DNA from: Provencibacterium sp.
Lineage (GTDB): Bacteria > Bacillota > Clostridia > Oscillospirales > Ruminococcaceae
Length of the DNA stretch: 64,000 nt
Direction of reading: 5' to 3'
NCBI GenBank assembly: GCA_022793895.1
Contig: JAAWDS010000015.1
Span: 1 to 64,000, forward strand
The first letter of the stretch is position 1. Each line of letters opens with the position of its first letter. A program made the position numbers and the translations under genes. Under the pieces are notes generated by a model. The model was given only the letters and a program-made list of their open reading frames with translations. It was not told where the DNA came from and did no database searches. This document shows, piece after piece, positions 51,501 through 60,303 of this stretch.

Positions 51501-52302
51501 GATCCATCAGCGTAACGGGGCGATCCCCACGCCCAAGCTCGGCGCGCAGCGAAAGATAATGCTCATAGCTCCTGCGGGCCTCTTCGCTCTCGATCTCCAC
51601 CTTGCCGATGCGGGTCAAAAAGGTGGTATGGCGGCAGTGATCCGACCAGTAGGTATCAATCAGGCGGATTTCGGTCAGCGTGGGATCCCGCTTCTCCTCC
51701 TCGCGGAAATAGCGCTGGCAGAAGCGCAGATCGTCCAGATCCATCGCTAGGCCGTATTCGGCGCAGAAGGCGTCGAGCGCGCCGCCGTCATACCCGGTGA
51801 ACCCGTTCAGGGTGGCGACCGTCTGCGGCTTTTCATAGTCGATGCGCAGCGTCTGCGGCTTCTCCAGGGACGCCTCGCGCGATTCCACCGGGTTGATGAG
51901 ATAGCCCTTCAGCCGCTCAAATTCCGCGTCGGTCAGCCGGCCGCGCAGCGCATACACCCGCGCCGAGCGCACCAGCGGGCGCTCCCCCGCCGTCATGAGC
52001 TGGACGCACTGGGCGCACGAGTCGGCGCGCTGATCGAACTGGCCGGGCAGATATTCCACTGCAAAAACGCGGTAATCCTCCGTATAAGGGTTTTCCGGGT
52101 AGGTGTTGTCCACCGGCGGCTCCGCCAGAATGGAGCGGCAGGCGGCGGCAAACGTCTCTTCGCTGATTTCTTCCAGATCATAGCGGTTTAAAAGGTGCAG
52201 CTCTTCGATCTCCAGGCCGAGCGCCGTCCGCAGATCCTCCCGCGTTTCCGCAGCAGCGACCGCAAAATCCGGCTTCTTCTCCACAAAAATGCGGTATACC
52301 AT
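48586..52302 (-). CDS. purL: Phosphoribosylformylglycinamidine synthase (large single-chain form)
   Basis: A 1238-residue FGAM synthase using ATP and glutamine in purine synthesis. The N-terminal PurS-like part is followed by two AIRS-type halves ('IDTYWSDHCRHTTFL', 'MFKNETHNHPTEIEPFGGAATCLGG', 'FGAGGVSVAVGELADGL'). A C-terminal class I glutaminase has 'PVFPGTNCEYDMARAFEQAG' and the nucleophile in 'GLMIGICNGFQAL'. This is the long type found in Clostridia and Bacteroidetes rather than the split PurS/L/Q of Bacillus. AAGGAAGGG precedes the ATG. It follows mtaB on the same strand, away from other pur biosynthesis genes. Confidence 0.96.
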   Translation of the reverse strand: MVYRIFVEKKPDFAVAAAETREDLRTALGLEIEELHLLNRYDLEEISEETFAAACRSILAEPPVDNTYPENPYTEDYRVFAVEYLPGQFDQRADSCAQCVQLMTAGERPLVRSARVYALRGRLTDAEFERLKGYLINPVESREASLEKPQTLRIDYEKPQTVATLNGFTGYDGGALDAFCAEYGLAMDLDDLRFCQRYFREEEKRDPTLTEIRLIDTYWSDHCRHTTFLTRIGKVEIESEEARRSYEHYLSLRAELGRGDRPVTLMDLAVIGAKALRSRGLLPDLDESEEINACSVKIAVQRDGKQEDWLLMFKNETHNHPTEIEPFGGAATCLGGAIRDPLSGRSYVYQAMRVTGAADPLTPVSETLPGKLPQRKLVTTAAAGYSSYGNQIGLATGLVNELYHPGYAAKRLEIGAVIGAAPAENVVRERPQPGDVVLLLGGRTGRDGCGGATGSSKVHTLTSLTACAAEVQKGNPPEERKLQRLFRNPEATRLIKRCNDFGAGGVSVAVGELADGLSIDLNAVPQKYEGLDGTELAISESQERMAVVVAAADEERFTALAAAENLAAVRVAVVEAEPRMRMRWNGNTIVDLARSFLNSNGAEKHTDVVIEAGKPCPAAKPAGSLRETLVGHLSDLNRCSQKGLSERFDSTIGGGTVLMPFGGKYQLTPAQAMAAKIPVLQGDTPSCSIMAYGFDPYLTAANPHRGAQLAVVESIARLVAAGGDAGRCWLSFQEYFPRTKGDPRRWGLPMSALLGALDAQLALGAGAIGGKDSMSGSFEAIDVPPTLVSFAVSMGDVHHVASPEFKGAGNRIYLLCPRYRETPEGAYPDFESVKETFARMQQLIAKRDARSVWAIGAGGALEGLCKMAFGNRIGFKAADGVSLEGLLKPVMGGFLFESEIEIEIPGAVPIGVTTPDYSFALGGERVSLLPVQAAYENKLAPVYPYLTPEDDRKPEALSYPASLSCAPRAGCARPRAVIPVFPGTNCEYDMARAFEQAGAEAEIVVLRNLSARAIEESVQRLAAAIAKSQIIALPGGFSGGDEPDGSAKFIVSFFRNPRMTEEVHALLDERDGLMIGICNGFQALVKLGLLPFGHIRPVDEKSPTLTYNTIGRHQSMLVRTRIASNKSPWLQKCQPGDVHTIAVSHGEGRFIADETTLQCLADNGQIATQYVDLEGNPAMDIRYNPNGSVCAIEGILSPDGRILGKMGHSERFGDNLYRNVAGLKDQHLFESAVDYFKI

Positions 52303-52413
52303 ATGTATGACCCTTCCTTTCTGATAGTGGCGGTTCGTTTATGAGGGATTCTCTGCCCGTCGGGCCGCCGCCCTGGGAAGAGCTCCGGTTTTATTTTTAA
52401 AAGGCAGGCCCCG

Positions 52414-53742
52414 TCAGAGGAGCGCTCCCTGCATGCCGTCCGCTTCGGCGCCGGTGAGCCGGACAGCGCGAACCTGCCCCCCCAGCTCTTCCCCGGTTTC
52501 CACAAAGACGGGCGTATAGTTTTCGCTGTGGCCGGTGAAGCGCCCGTCCGCCGCGCGCTGCTCAAAAAGCACCTGGCAGACCTTCCCCGCCTGTTCCGCC
52601 AGGAAACGGCGGCGGGTCCGGGCGGCCGTTTCCCGCATGAGGGCGCTGCGCCGCGCCTTTTCTTCAGCGGGGACCTGCGGCTGCATCCGGTCGGCCTCGG
52701 TGCCTGGACGGCGGGAATAGGCAAAGACGTGCATGCGGGCGAAGCCGGTTTCTTCGCAGAAGCGCAGCGACTCCAAAAATTCCTCCTCGGTCTCCCCAGG
52801 GAAGCCGACCATGACGTCGGTGGTAAAGGCGGCGTCTGGAAAAGCCGTCCGCAGCTTGGCCGCCAGCGCGGCATATTCCGCGGCGGTATAGGGGCGTTTC
52901 ATCCGCCGGAGGGTGGCGGAAGATCCGCTTTGCAGCGAAAGGTGAAAATGCGGGCAGAACTGCGGCAGCGAGCGGAAAACGGCGATGTCCTCTTCCTCCA
53001 GGCGCTCCGGTTCGAGCGAGCCAAGCCGGACGCGCATAATCCCCTCGGTAGAAGCGGCGAGAGCAACGGCGTCCCGCAGCCGCAGGCCCTGGCCGGTCCC
53101 ATAGGCAGAGAGGTTGATGCCGGTCAGGACCACCTCCCGGAAACCGGAGGCGGCCAGCTCCCGGAGCTCCTCCTTCAGATCGGGGAGCGGCTTGGAACGG
53201 AACGGCCCGCGCGCCGTGGGGATGATGCAGTAGGCGCACCGGCGTTCACAGCCGTCCTGAATTTTTAAGAAGGCGCGCGTGCGCCCATGGAAGGAGCGCA
53301 CCTGCATGGGCTCGAACGCCTCCCCCGGCTGGTGCGCCGTTATCCGCACCAGGGGAGATCCCGGCAGAGCGGCCGGCTTTCCTCCCGCCCGTTCGCGGAG
53401 CGCCTCCTCCACGGCGGGCAGCAGCGCCGCCCGGTTGTAGGAGCCGGTGATGACGTCCGCCTCCGGGACCAGCGCGGCGATGTCGGGAAACGCCTGCGCA
53501 TAGCAGCCGGTCAGCGCCAGCAGCGCGCCGGGATGCTCGCGGCGCAGGCGGCGGAAGAGCTTGCGCACCTTCGCATCCCCCTCCGCCGTGACGGTGCAGG
53601 AGTTGACGATATAGAGTTCGCACTCTCCCTCCGCCGCCCCGCCGGAGCAAACGGTGTAGCCGGCGGCGGCGAAGGCGTCCATCAGGCACCGGGTCTCATA
53701 TTGGTTTACCTTGCAGCCGAAGGTGTAAAAGGCGGCGCGCAT
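52414..53742 (-). CDS. mtaB: tRNA t6A37 methylthiotransferase MtaB
   Basis: A 442-residue radical SAM methylthiotransferase that converts t6A37 to ms2t6A37 in tRNA-Lys. The N-terminal UPF0004 domain has 'TFGCKVNQYETRCL', 'NSCTVTAEGD' and 'LTGCYAQ', whose three Cys hold the auxiliary cluster. The radical SAM motif is DGCERRCAYC. The C-terminal TRAM domain ends with 'GHSENYTPVFVETGEELGGQ'. AAGGAGG precedes the ATG at 53742. Its substrate modification is made by the TsaD pathway encoded at 32.4 kb. Confidence 0.95.
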   Translation of the reverse strand: MRAAFYTFGCKVNQYETRCLMDAFAAAGYTVCSGGAAEGECELYIVNSCTVTAEGDAKVRKLFRRLRREHPGALLALTGCYAQAFPDIAALVPEADVITGSYNRAALLPAVEEALRERAGGKPAALPGSPLVRITAHQPGEAFEPMQVRSFHGRTRAFLKIQDGCERRCAYCIIPTARGPFRSKPLPDLKEELRELAASGFREVVLTGINLSAYGTGQGLRLRDAVALAASTEGIMRVRLGSLEPERLEEEDIAVFRSLPQFCPHFHLSLQSGSSATLRRMKRPYTAAEYAALAAKLRTAFPDAAFTTDVMVGFPGETEEEFLESLRFCEETGFARMHVFAYSRRPGTEADRMQPQVPAEEKARRSALMRETAARTRRRFLAEQAGKVCQVLFEQRAADGRFTGHSENYTPVFVETGEELGGQVRAVRLTGAEADGMQGALL

Positions 53743-53909
53743 GGCGTTCCTCCTTCCGCGGAGCCGTCCGCGCGCAGAGGCCCCACAAAATAAACAACGG
53801 CCGTGTGGCAGCCCCACATGGCCTCAACGGGTATTTTCCCTTTGCCGGACAGAAAAGCTGGGAAAATTTGTCTACAAAATTGAACAAAGAAAAAACCTTC
53901 TTTATCATC

Positions 53910-53938
53910 ATTATAATAAATTCATCTTTCCAAAACAA
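53910..53938 (-). promoter_or_regulatory. Promoter of mtaB-purL
   Basis: Minus strand TTGTTT (53938-53933), 17-base spacer, TATAAT (53915-53910). Only seven bases separate it from the divergent promoter of the HPr-like gene. Confidence 0.7.
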
Positions 53939-53945
53939 TTAGCAG

Positions 53946-53974
53946 TTGACTTAAATCGGTTCTACTGATATATT
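53946..53974 (+). promoter_or_regulatory. Promoter of the HPr-like gene
   Basis: TTGACT at 53946-53951, 17-base spacer, TATATT at 53969-53974. Confidence 0.75.
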
Positions 53975-54022
53975 GTAAATATAGGCAATATTCTTAATTC
54001 AGCACAACAGGAGGGAAAGACC

Positions 54023-54250
54023 ATGAAAACCGTTAATATTCTGTTGAACACGATTAACGATGTGAAGGTGTTCGTCAACGCTGTTACCAAGTATGATTTC
54101 GATGTTGACCTGATTTCGGGCAGATATGCAGTGGATGCCAAGTCCATCATGGGCATCTTCAGCCTCGACCTGTCCAAGCCGATCCGTCTGGAAGCCCATG
54201 CGGATGACTGCGAAAAACTTCTTGAGGAAATTAAGCCCTTCATTCAGTAA
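54023..54250 (+). CDS. HPr-like protein lacking the phosphorylatable histidine
   Basis: 75 residues matching the HPr fold and length. The segment around the regulatory serine is well kept (VDAKSIMGIFSLDLSKPI). The active-site loop that normally reads GLHARPA is replaced by NDVKVFV, so there is no His15 and phosphoryl transfer from enzyme I is not expected. AGGAGGG lies about ten bases before the ATG. It has its own promoter and terminator. It may be a regulatory paralogue that keeps the Ser site, or may have an unrelated binding role; no PTS genes are nearby. Confidence 0.85.
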   Translation: MKTVNILLNTINDVKVFVNAVTKYDFDVDLISGRYAVDAKSIMGIFSLDLSKPIRLEAHADDCEKLLEEIKPFIQ

Positions 54251-54256
54251 AGGTTC

Positions 54257-54305
54257 AAACAAACTATGCCGCAATGTGAAGATTGCGGCATAGTTTGTTT
54301 TTATT
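54257..54305 (+). terminator. Terminator of the HPr-like gene
   Basis: A 19-bp perfect stem (54257-54275 / 54282-54300) followed by TTATTTT. Confidence 0.9.
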
Positions 54306-54429
54306 TTGAATTTTTCGCCCGCCCTCCGCATACCCTGCCCGCGGCGCTGCATACACTAACAATGGGATTTCACCGGGACAGGGCCTTTTCTTTTGGCTTT
54401 GGGTCCCCCGGAAAGGAAGGCGTGAGGGT

Positions 54430-55755
54430 ATGCGTAGCGGGTTCAGGGCGTTGAGCTTTGCGGTGGCGGCGAGCGTGTTTTTTTCTGCGGCCGGTATGGC
54501 CGGCGGCGTAAAGGCGGAGGGGGCGGATCCCGTTATCCGCTCCAAGAGCGCTATTTTGGTGGAGCAGTCCACCGGGCAGACTCTGTTTGAATCGAATGCG
54601 GATGAGGCGCTGGCCCCCGCTTCCATCACCAAGGTGATGACCATGCTCTTAGTGATGGAGGCGCTCGACGAGGGGCGCATCCGGTTGGAGGACCCGGTGA
54701 CGGCCTCCGACTATGCCAGCTCGATGGGCGGCTCGCAGATCTGGCTGGAGCCGAACGAGCAGATGACGGTGCACGAGCTGCTCAAGGCCACCGCCGTAGC
54801 CAGCGCGAACGATGCGGCGGTGGCGCTGGCCGAATATGTGTCCGGGACCGAGAGCGCCTTTGTGGATGCGATGAACAAAAAGGCGGAAGCGCTGGGAATG
54901 CGCAACACCCGCTTCGTCAACTGCACCGGGCTGGATGAGGAGGGGCATTATACCTCGGCGCGGGATATTGCGGTAATGGCGGGCGAGCTGCTGCGCCACC
55001 CGAAGATCACCGAATATACCACCATTTGGATGGATCACCTGCGCGGCGGAGAGACCGAGCTGGTGAACACCAACAAGCTCATCTACCATTACCAGGGGGC
55101 GACCGGCCTTAAAACCGGATCGACCGACAACGCCGGGAAATGCCTATGCGCCAGCGCCGTCCGGGCGGGGATGGGCCTCATTTCGGTGGTGCTCGGCGCT
55201 CCGGACAGCGACACCCAGTTCGGCGACTCCCGAACGTTGCTCGATTGGGGCTTTGGCAACTTCATGAATGCTAAAATTGAGCTGCCCGATGCGCTCCCTC
55301 CCTTGAAGGTGGAGCACGGCGTCTCCGAAAAAGTATCCCTCTATGCGGTCCCGCCGGAGTCGGTCGTGATCGATCGCAAGGATGAGGGGCGGCTCGCCTA
55401 TGAGGTGACGGTTTCCGAATCGGTCAGCGCGCCGGTGGAAAACAACCAGACCGTTGGGCGGGTGGTGGTGCACATCGACTCCAAGGAGCTCTGCTCCTTC
55501 CCGATCAAAACCAAGAACGGCGTTGCCCGCATGACCTTCCTGCGGGCGGCCGGGCGGCTGGGAAGAAGCCTGTTTTCGATGGGGAGCGTCGAGCGGCCGG
55601 CGGATGAGCGCATGGATTTCTCCTCGCCCTCCTCTTCGGCTGCTCCGGCCGCTTCGGAGGAATCTTCGCAGGCGGGGGAGGGAGAAGAGGATTCTGCCGG
55701 AAATGAGCCGTCCTCCTCGCCCGCCGGCGTTGACATTAGCCGGATAATCAGGTAG
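54430..55755 (+). CDS. dacF: D-alanyl-D-alanine carboxypeptidase (DacF/PBP5 type)
   Basis: A 441-residue exported penicillin-binding protein trimming peptidoglycan stem peptides. A signal peptide (FRALSFAVAASVFFSAAGMA) precedes the catalytic domain with PASITKVM (SxxK), ASANDAA (SxN) and GLKTGST (KTG). The C-terminal PBP5-type beta domain follows, and the last ~60 residues are Ser/Glu-rich and disordered in place of a clear amphipathic anchor. A GAAAGGAAGG site lies upstream of the ATG at 54430. Confidence 0.94.
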   Translation: MRSGFRALSFAVAASVFFSAAGMAGGVKAEGADPVIRSKSAILVEQSTGQTLFESNADEALAPASITKVMTMLLVMEALDEGRIRLEDPVTASDYASSMGGSQIWLEPNEQMTVHELLKATAVASANDAAVALAEYVSGTESAFVDAMNKKAEALGMRNTRFVNCTGLDEEGHYTSARDIAVMAGELLRHPKITEYTTIWMDHLRGGETELVNTNKLIYHYQGATGLKTGSTDNAGKCLCASAVRAGMGLISVVLGAPDSDTQFGDSRTLLDWGFGNFMNAKIELPDALPPLKVEHGVSEKVSLYAVPPESVVIDRKDEGRLAYEVTVSESVSAPVENNQTVGRVVVHIDSKELCSFPIKTKNGVARMTFLRAAGRLGRSLFSMGSVERPADERMDFSSPSSSAAPAASEESSQAGEGEEDSAGNEPSSSPAGVDISRIIR

Positions 55756-55758
55756 AAT
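55730..55758 (+). promoter_or_regulatory. Promoter of pgi inside the end of dacF
   Basis: Perfect TTGACA at 55730-55735, 17-base spacer, TAGAAT at 55753-55758, overlapping the last codons of dacF. Confidence 0.65.
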
Positions 55759-55808
55759 AAGGATGTATAATTTCCATTTCCCGTATCATGATTAAATTGA
55801 GAGGATGT

Positions 55809-57155
55809 GTGAAAAAGGTGGCTGTTTCACTGATTACTCAATATGCGGATGGGTTTGTGGCGCCGCACGAGCTGCCGGCCGTCGCCCCGCAGGTGTGCGC
55901 CGCGCACCAAGCGCTGCACGGCAAAACCGGGCTTGGGAACGATTTTCTCGGATGGGTCGATCTCCCCGTTCAGTATGACCGGGAGGAGTTTGCCCGAATT
56001 GAAAAGGCGGCCGGGTGGATTCAAAAAAATGCCGATATCCTGATTGTGATCGGTATCGGCGGCAGCTACCTCGGCGCGCGCGCGGCCATTGAGCTGCTGC
56101 GCTCCCCCATGTATAACAATTTGCGCAAGGATACGCCGGATATCTATTTTGCCGGCAACAGCATCAGCCCCTCCTATCTGCAAGAGCTGCTTTCTATCTG
56201 CGAGGGGAAGGAGATTGCGGTCAACATCATTTCCAAATCCGGCACCACCACCGAGCCCGCCTTGGCTTTCCGCGTGTTCCGGGCGCTGCTCGAAAAGAAA
56301 TACGGGCCGGAGGGCGCGAAAAAACGCATCTTCGCCACCACCGACCGCGCGCGGGGCACCTTGAAGGAGCTCTCCGACCGGGAGGGCTATGAAACCTTCG
56401 TTGTTCCGGACGACGTGGGCGGGCGCTATTCGGTGCTGACCGCCGTTGGGCTTCTGCCCATCGCGGCGGCGGGGATTGATATCCGCGAAATCATGGAAGG
56501 GGCCGCCGCGGCGCGGGAGGCTTATGCGGAATGCGACCTGGAGAAAAACGACTGCTACCGCTACGCCGCCTACCGCAACCTGTTCGCGCGCAAGGGGAAG
56601 GCTGTGGAGATGCTCGTCAGCTATGACCCGGCCTTCACCATGATGGGCGAATGGTATAAGCAGCTCTTCGGCGAGAGCGAGGGGAAGGACAACAAGGGCA
56701 TTTTCCCGGCCTCCGCCACCTTCTCCACCGATCTGCATTCGCTCGGCCAGTTCATCCAGGAGGGGTCGCGCGTTCTGTTTGAGACGGTGGTGAATATCAA
56801 AAAGCCCAAGCAGGATTTCTTTATCGAGGCCGATCCGGAGAACCTCGACGGGCTCAACTTCCTCTCCGGCCAGAATATGTCGGTGGTCAACGAGAAGGCG
56901 ATGAAGGGGACTATTCTTGCGCACACCGAGGGCGGGGTTCCCAACCTCGTCATCGAGCTGGAGGATTTGAGCCCGCGCAGCTTCGGCTGGCTGGTGTATT
57001 TCTTTGAGAAGGCCTGCGCCATTTCCGGCTATCTGCTCGGCGTGAACCCCTTTGATCAGCCGGGCGTTGAGAGCTACAAGAAAAACATGTTTGCCCTCTT
57101 AGGAAAACCGGGTTACGAGCAGATGAAGGCGGAGCTGGAAAGCCGGTTGGGCTAA
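55809..57155 (+). CDS. pgi: Glucose-6-phosphate isomerase
   Basis: A 448-residue enzyme interconverting glucose 6-phosphate and fructose 6-phosphate. Conserved stretches are '[20 protein letters not shown]', '[17 protein letters not shown]', '[19 protein letters not shown]' and the C-terminal '[13 protein letters not shown]'. This is the ~450-residue form usual in Firmicutes. The start is uncertain: I use GTG at 55809 after GAGAGG, while GTG 55818 and ATG 55788 are also in frame. Confidence 0.95.
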   Translation: MKKVAVSLITQYADGFVAPHELPAVAPQVCAAHQALHGKTGLGNDFLGWVDLPVQYDREEFARIEKAAGWIQKNADILIVIGIGGSYLGARAAIELLRSPMYNNLRKDTPDIYFAGNSISPSYLQELLSICEGKEIAVNIISKSGTTTEPALAFRVFRALLEKKYGPEGAKKRIFATTDRARGTLKELSDREGYETFVVPDDVGGRYSVLTAVGLLPIAAAGIDIREIMEGAAAAREAYAECDLEKNDCYRYAAYRNLFARKGKAVEMLVSYDPAFTMMGEWYKQLFGESEGKDNKGIFPASATFSTDLHSLGQFIQEGSRVLFETVVNIKKPKQDFFIEADPENLDGLNFLSGQNMSVVNEKAMKGTILAHTEGGVPNLVIELEDLSPRSFGWLVYFFEKACAISGYLLGVNPFDQPGVESYKKNMFALLGKPGYEQMKAELESRLG

Positions 57156-57215
57156 GGAGCGGTCTGGACAGCTGCAAAGCAAGGACAAAATAATCAAAAA
57201 CAGGGGGATTTCCAT

Positions 57216-57626
57216 ATGATTCAGCTGATCGTTGGCAACAAGGGAAGCGGCAAGACCAAAAGGCTTATCGAGATGGTCAACCATGCGGTGAAAAATTCCA
57301 ACGGCAACGTCGTCTGCGTTGAAAAGGGAATGAAGCTCACCTATGATATCGACCATCAGGCGCGCCTGATTGAATCGGACGCCTATGCTATCAGTGGGTT
57401 CGAAGCGTTTTACGGATTCCTGTCCGGCATTCTTGCAGGGAACTACGACATTACCGAGATGTTTATTGACGGGACCTTCAAAATCGGCGGGCACGATTAC
57501 GACGCTTTCGGCGCGCTGGTGAAGAAGCTCGACAAGCTGACCAAAGAGGGCGGCGCAAATATCACCTTCACCGTTTCGTGCGATATCAGCGAGCTGCCGG
57601 AGGACATTAAGAGCTACGTAGTTTAA
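57216..57626 (+). CDS. Small P-loop protein of unknown function
   Basis: 136 residues. A Walker A motif VGNKGSGKTKRLIEM lies at the very N-terminus and 'EMFIDGTFKIGG' could supply Walker B. The rest resembles a minimal ATPase core ('NITFTVSCDISELPEDIK'). Similar clostridial proteins are sometimes labelled PilT-like, but no pilus genes are nearby and no hexameric-ATPase extras are seen. GGGGG lies eight bases before the ATG. It sits between pgi and cls. Confidence 0.75.
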   Translation: MIQLIVGNKGSGKTKRLIEMVNHAVKNSNGNVVCVEKGMKLTYDIDHQARLIESDAYAISGFEAFYGFLSGILAGNYDITEMFIDGTFKIGGHDYDAFGALVKKLDKLTKEGGANITFTVSCDISELPEDIKSYVV

Positions 57627-57732
57627 TGTAAGAGCATCCGTGCGGACGGGCTTCCGGCTTGGAAGTCCCGTCCGCTTTTTTCCTGCGGACCTGCTTTGGG
57701 CCGGAGATGGGTTTTATAAAACCGGAGGAAGT

Positions 57733-59253
57733 ATGAAAAAGCTGCTTAATTTCTTAACAAGCCGCATGTGCATTGTCACGCTGCTGATCCTTGCGCAGCT
57801 TGGCTTTATCATCTGGCTGGTGCTGCGGCTGACGCTGGGTTCCTGGTTTGTCAGCCTCATGCTGCAATTTTTCAGCGTGGTAACGGTTGTCTGGCTGGTG
57901 AGCAAAAACGAAAACCCCTCCTATAAGCTGGCCTGGGTCATCGCCATTCTTTCCTTCCCCATTTTGGGGATTGTTTTTTATTTCATGTTCGGCAATAAGA
58001 AGATGCCGGAAAAGCACTCCAGACCGATCCTGGAATATTATGAAAGGATCGCCCCGCACCTGGCGCCGGAGCAGGGGGTCGGCGAAGCGCTGCGCCTGCG
58101 GGACCCTATGCTGGGCCGCCAGTCGGATTACATCGTCCGAACGGCCTTTTCAGCGCCCTATCAAAATACGGCCTGCGCCTATTGCCCCTTGGGGGAGGAT
58201 TTCTTCCGGCTTCTGTTGGAGGAGCTTGAACAGGCGAAGGCCTACATCTTTTTGGAATATTTCATTCTGGAACCCGGAAAAATGTGGGATACCGTTTTCG
58301 AGCTTTTGCAGCGTAAGGCGCGCGAGGGGGTGGAGGTCCGGGTGATGTATGACGATCTCGGCTCCATCCAGACCCTGCCTCCCGGCTATGAGCGCACCAT
58401 TGCGGCGGCAGGGATCCGGGTGGCGGTTTTCAACCCCTTCCGTCCCCACGTCAACGGGATGCTCAACTACCGCGATCACCGCAAAATCTGTGTGATTGAC
58501 GGCAACGTTGGCTTTACCGGCGGCATTAACCTGGCGGATGAATATATCAACGTCTATCCCAAGCACGGGCACTGGAAGGATACGGCCGTGATGCTCAAGG
58601 GGGAGGCGGTGTGGGGCCTGACGCTGATGTTCCTCCAGCTCTGGGGCTTCACCGCGGGCGAGATGCCGGAGTTTGACCGGTACCGCCCCACCGAGCGCTA
58701 CCCCGGGGATGGGTTTGTGCAGCCCTTCGGCGATTCCCCGCTGGACGATCAGAACGTTGCGGAGGACGCCTATATGCAGATCATCAACGGCGCGACCGAT
58801 TATGTATACATCACCACCCCCTATTTAATCCTGGATAACGAGATGGTCAACGCGCTTTCCATGGCGGCGCGCAGCGGCGTGGATGTGCGGATTATGACCC
58901 CGCATGTGCCGGATAAATGGTTTGTGCATCCGGTTACCCGCTCCTTTTATCTGCCGCTCATCCGCGCAGGGGTCAAGATCTATGAATACACGCCCGGCTT
59001 TGTGCATGCGAAGATGTTTGTCGCCGACGATAAGGTTGCCATCGTCGGCACAACCAACATGGACTACCGCAGCTTCTACCTGCACTTTGAGTGCGGGGTG
59101 GCCTTTTATTTTTCAAGCGTCGTCGGCGAGGTGAAGGAGGACATCCTCTCTACCCTAAAGCGCTGCCAGCTCGTTAGTGAAAAAGAGGCGTATTCCTCCT
59201 TCCCGGTCCGGATGGGGCGCGCCCTGCTGCGTGTCTTTGCGCCGCTGATGTAG
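57733..59253 (+). CDS. cls: Cardiolipin synthase
   Basis: A 506-residue membrane phospholipase D-family enzyme joining two phosphatidylglycerols. Two N-terminal membrane helices (residues ~13-85) are followed by two PLD half-sites: 'YRDHRKICVIDGNVGFTGG' and 'HAKMFVADDKVAIVGTTN'. GGAGG at 57724-57728 sets the start at 57733. The length and layout match clostridial ClsA-type enzymes. Confidence 0.95.
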   Translation: MKKLLNFLTSRMCIVTLLILAQLGFIIWLVLRLTLGSWFVSLMLQFFSVVTVVWLVSKNENPSYKLAWVIAILSFPILGIVFYFMFGNKKMPEKHSRPILEYYERIAPHLAPEQGVGEALRLRDPMLGRQSDYIVRTAFSAPYQNTACAYCPLGEDFFRLLLEELEQAKAYIFLEYFILEPGKMWDTVFELLQRKAREGVEVRVMYDDLGSIQTLPPGYERTIAAAGIRVAVFNPFRPHVNGMLNYRDHRKICVIDGNVGFTGGINLADEYINVYPKHGHWKDTAVMLKGEAVWGLTLMFLQLWGFTAGEMPEFDRYRPTERYPGDGFVQPFGDSPLDDQNVAEDAYMQIINGATDYVYITTPYLILDNEMVNALSMAARSGVDVRIMTPHVPDKWFVHPVTRSFYLPLIRAGVKIYEYTPGFVHAKMFVADDKVAIVGTTNMDYRSFYLHFECGVAFYFSSVVGEVKEDILSTLKRCQLVSEKEAYSSFPVRMGRALLRVFAPLM

Positions 59254-59281
59254 CGGCCGGAACAAAAGGGAGGAACCTGTT

Positions 59282-60262
59282 TTGAAAACGGCGGTTTTGA
59301 TTTTCCTGTCCTTCTGCGTCTATAGCTTTTTGGGATGGGTTTGTGAAACCCTCTACTGCTCGGCGGGCCGGCGGCAGTTTGTCAACCGCGGCTTTCTGGC
59401 TGGACCGGTCTGTCCGGTCTATGGGTTCGGGGCGTTGGCGGTGCTCTATCTGTTGGGCCCCTTCACCCGCTGGCCGGTTTTGCTTTTTTTAACGGCGATG
59501 GTTGTCACCAGCGCGCTGGAATATCTCACCGGGCTGCTGCTGGAACGGCTGTTCCACACCAAGTGGTGGGACTATTCCGGCCGGCGCTTTAACCTGCATG
59601 GGCGGGTCTGCCTGCGCAATTCCCTGCTGTTCGGGCTGATTGCAACCGTCATGGCGCTCTTTATCGATCCGGCCGTGCAGCGGGAGCTTTGGCGGCTGCC
59701 GCTCCCGGCCGCGGCGGCGCTGGCTTTCCTGTTGGCCGCCGTTTTTCTGGCGGATACGGTGCGTTCGGCGCGCAGCGCCTTCGCTCTCAGTCAGAAAGCC
59801 GAACAGCTCGCCGCCCTGCGCGCCGAGCTGCGGGAGAAAAGCGCCGCCTACCGGGAAACGTTGCAGCAGGCCGTTCAGCAGCATGCCGGCGGCAGCGAAG
59901 AGCTGCGGGCGGCTATCCGGGAACGGCTGGCTTCCCTGCCTCGGTTTGAGGGGAGCGAGGAGCTGCGGGGCTTAATCCGCGAAAAGCTGGACAGGCTTCC
60001 TCCGCCTGAGAAGCATGGCGAACCGCTCTCCGAAGCGCTGCGGGCGCGCCATGAGGAGCTGCGGCAGCGTGCGGATGCGCTGCACGGCCGGATTGATCAG
60101 CTCAGTTTGCGCCGCCGCGAGCTGGCCGGTTCCGTCCGCCGCCACCGCCGCCTGTTGACCGCCTTTCCCCGGATGCGTTCTTTAAAGCATGAAGGGGCTT
60201 TGGAGGAGCTGCGCGCAGCGCTGGAGGAAATTCAGGAGCGCCGCGGCGGGAAGAAGGATTGA
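59282..60262 (+). CDS. CmpB-type (PF06541) membrane protein with long cytoplasmic coiled coil
   Basis: 326 residues. The first ~150 form four or five membrane helices with 'FLGWVCETLYCSAGRRQFVNRGFLAGPVCPVYGFG', shortened here to its key parts: ETLYCS, FVNRGF, GPVCPVYGFG. This is the signature of proteins labelled putative ABC-transporter permease (CmpB). The C-terminal half is a charged coiled coil of Arg, Glu, Leu and Ala with repeats around 'EELRGLIREKLDRLP'. There is no ABC ATPase nearby, so transport is unproven. The start is TTG at 59282 behind GGGAGG. Confidence 0.85.
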   Translation: MKTAVLIFLSFCVYSFLGWVCETLYCSAGRRQFVNRGFLAGPVCPVYGFGALAVLYLLGPFTRWPVLLFLTAMVVTSALEYLTGLLLERLFHTKWWDYSGRRFNLHGRVCLRNSLLFGLIATVMALFIDPAVQRELWRLPLPAAAALAFLLAAVFLADTVRSARSAFALSQKAEQLAALRAELREKSAAYRETLQQAVQQHAGGSEELRAAIRERLASLPRFEGSEELRGLIREKLDRLPPPEKHGEPLSEALRARHEELRQRADALHGRIDQLSLRRRELAGSVRRHRRLLTAFPRMRSLKHEGALEELRAALEEIQERRGGKKD

Positions 60263-60303
60263 ACGCTAACGGAATGGTGAAGAATATGGTTGGGAGGTTC
60301 CAA

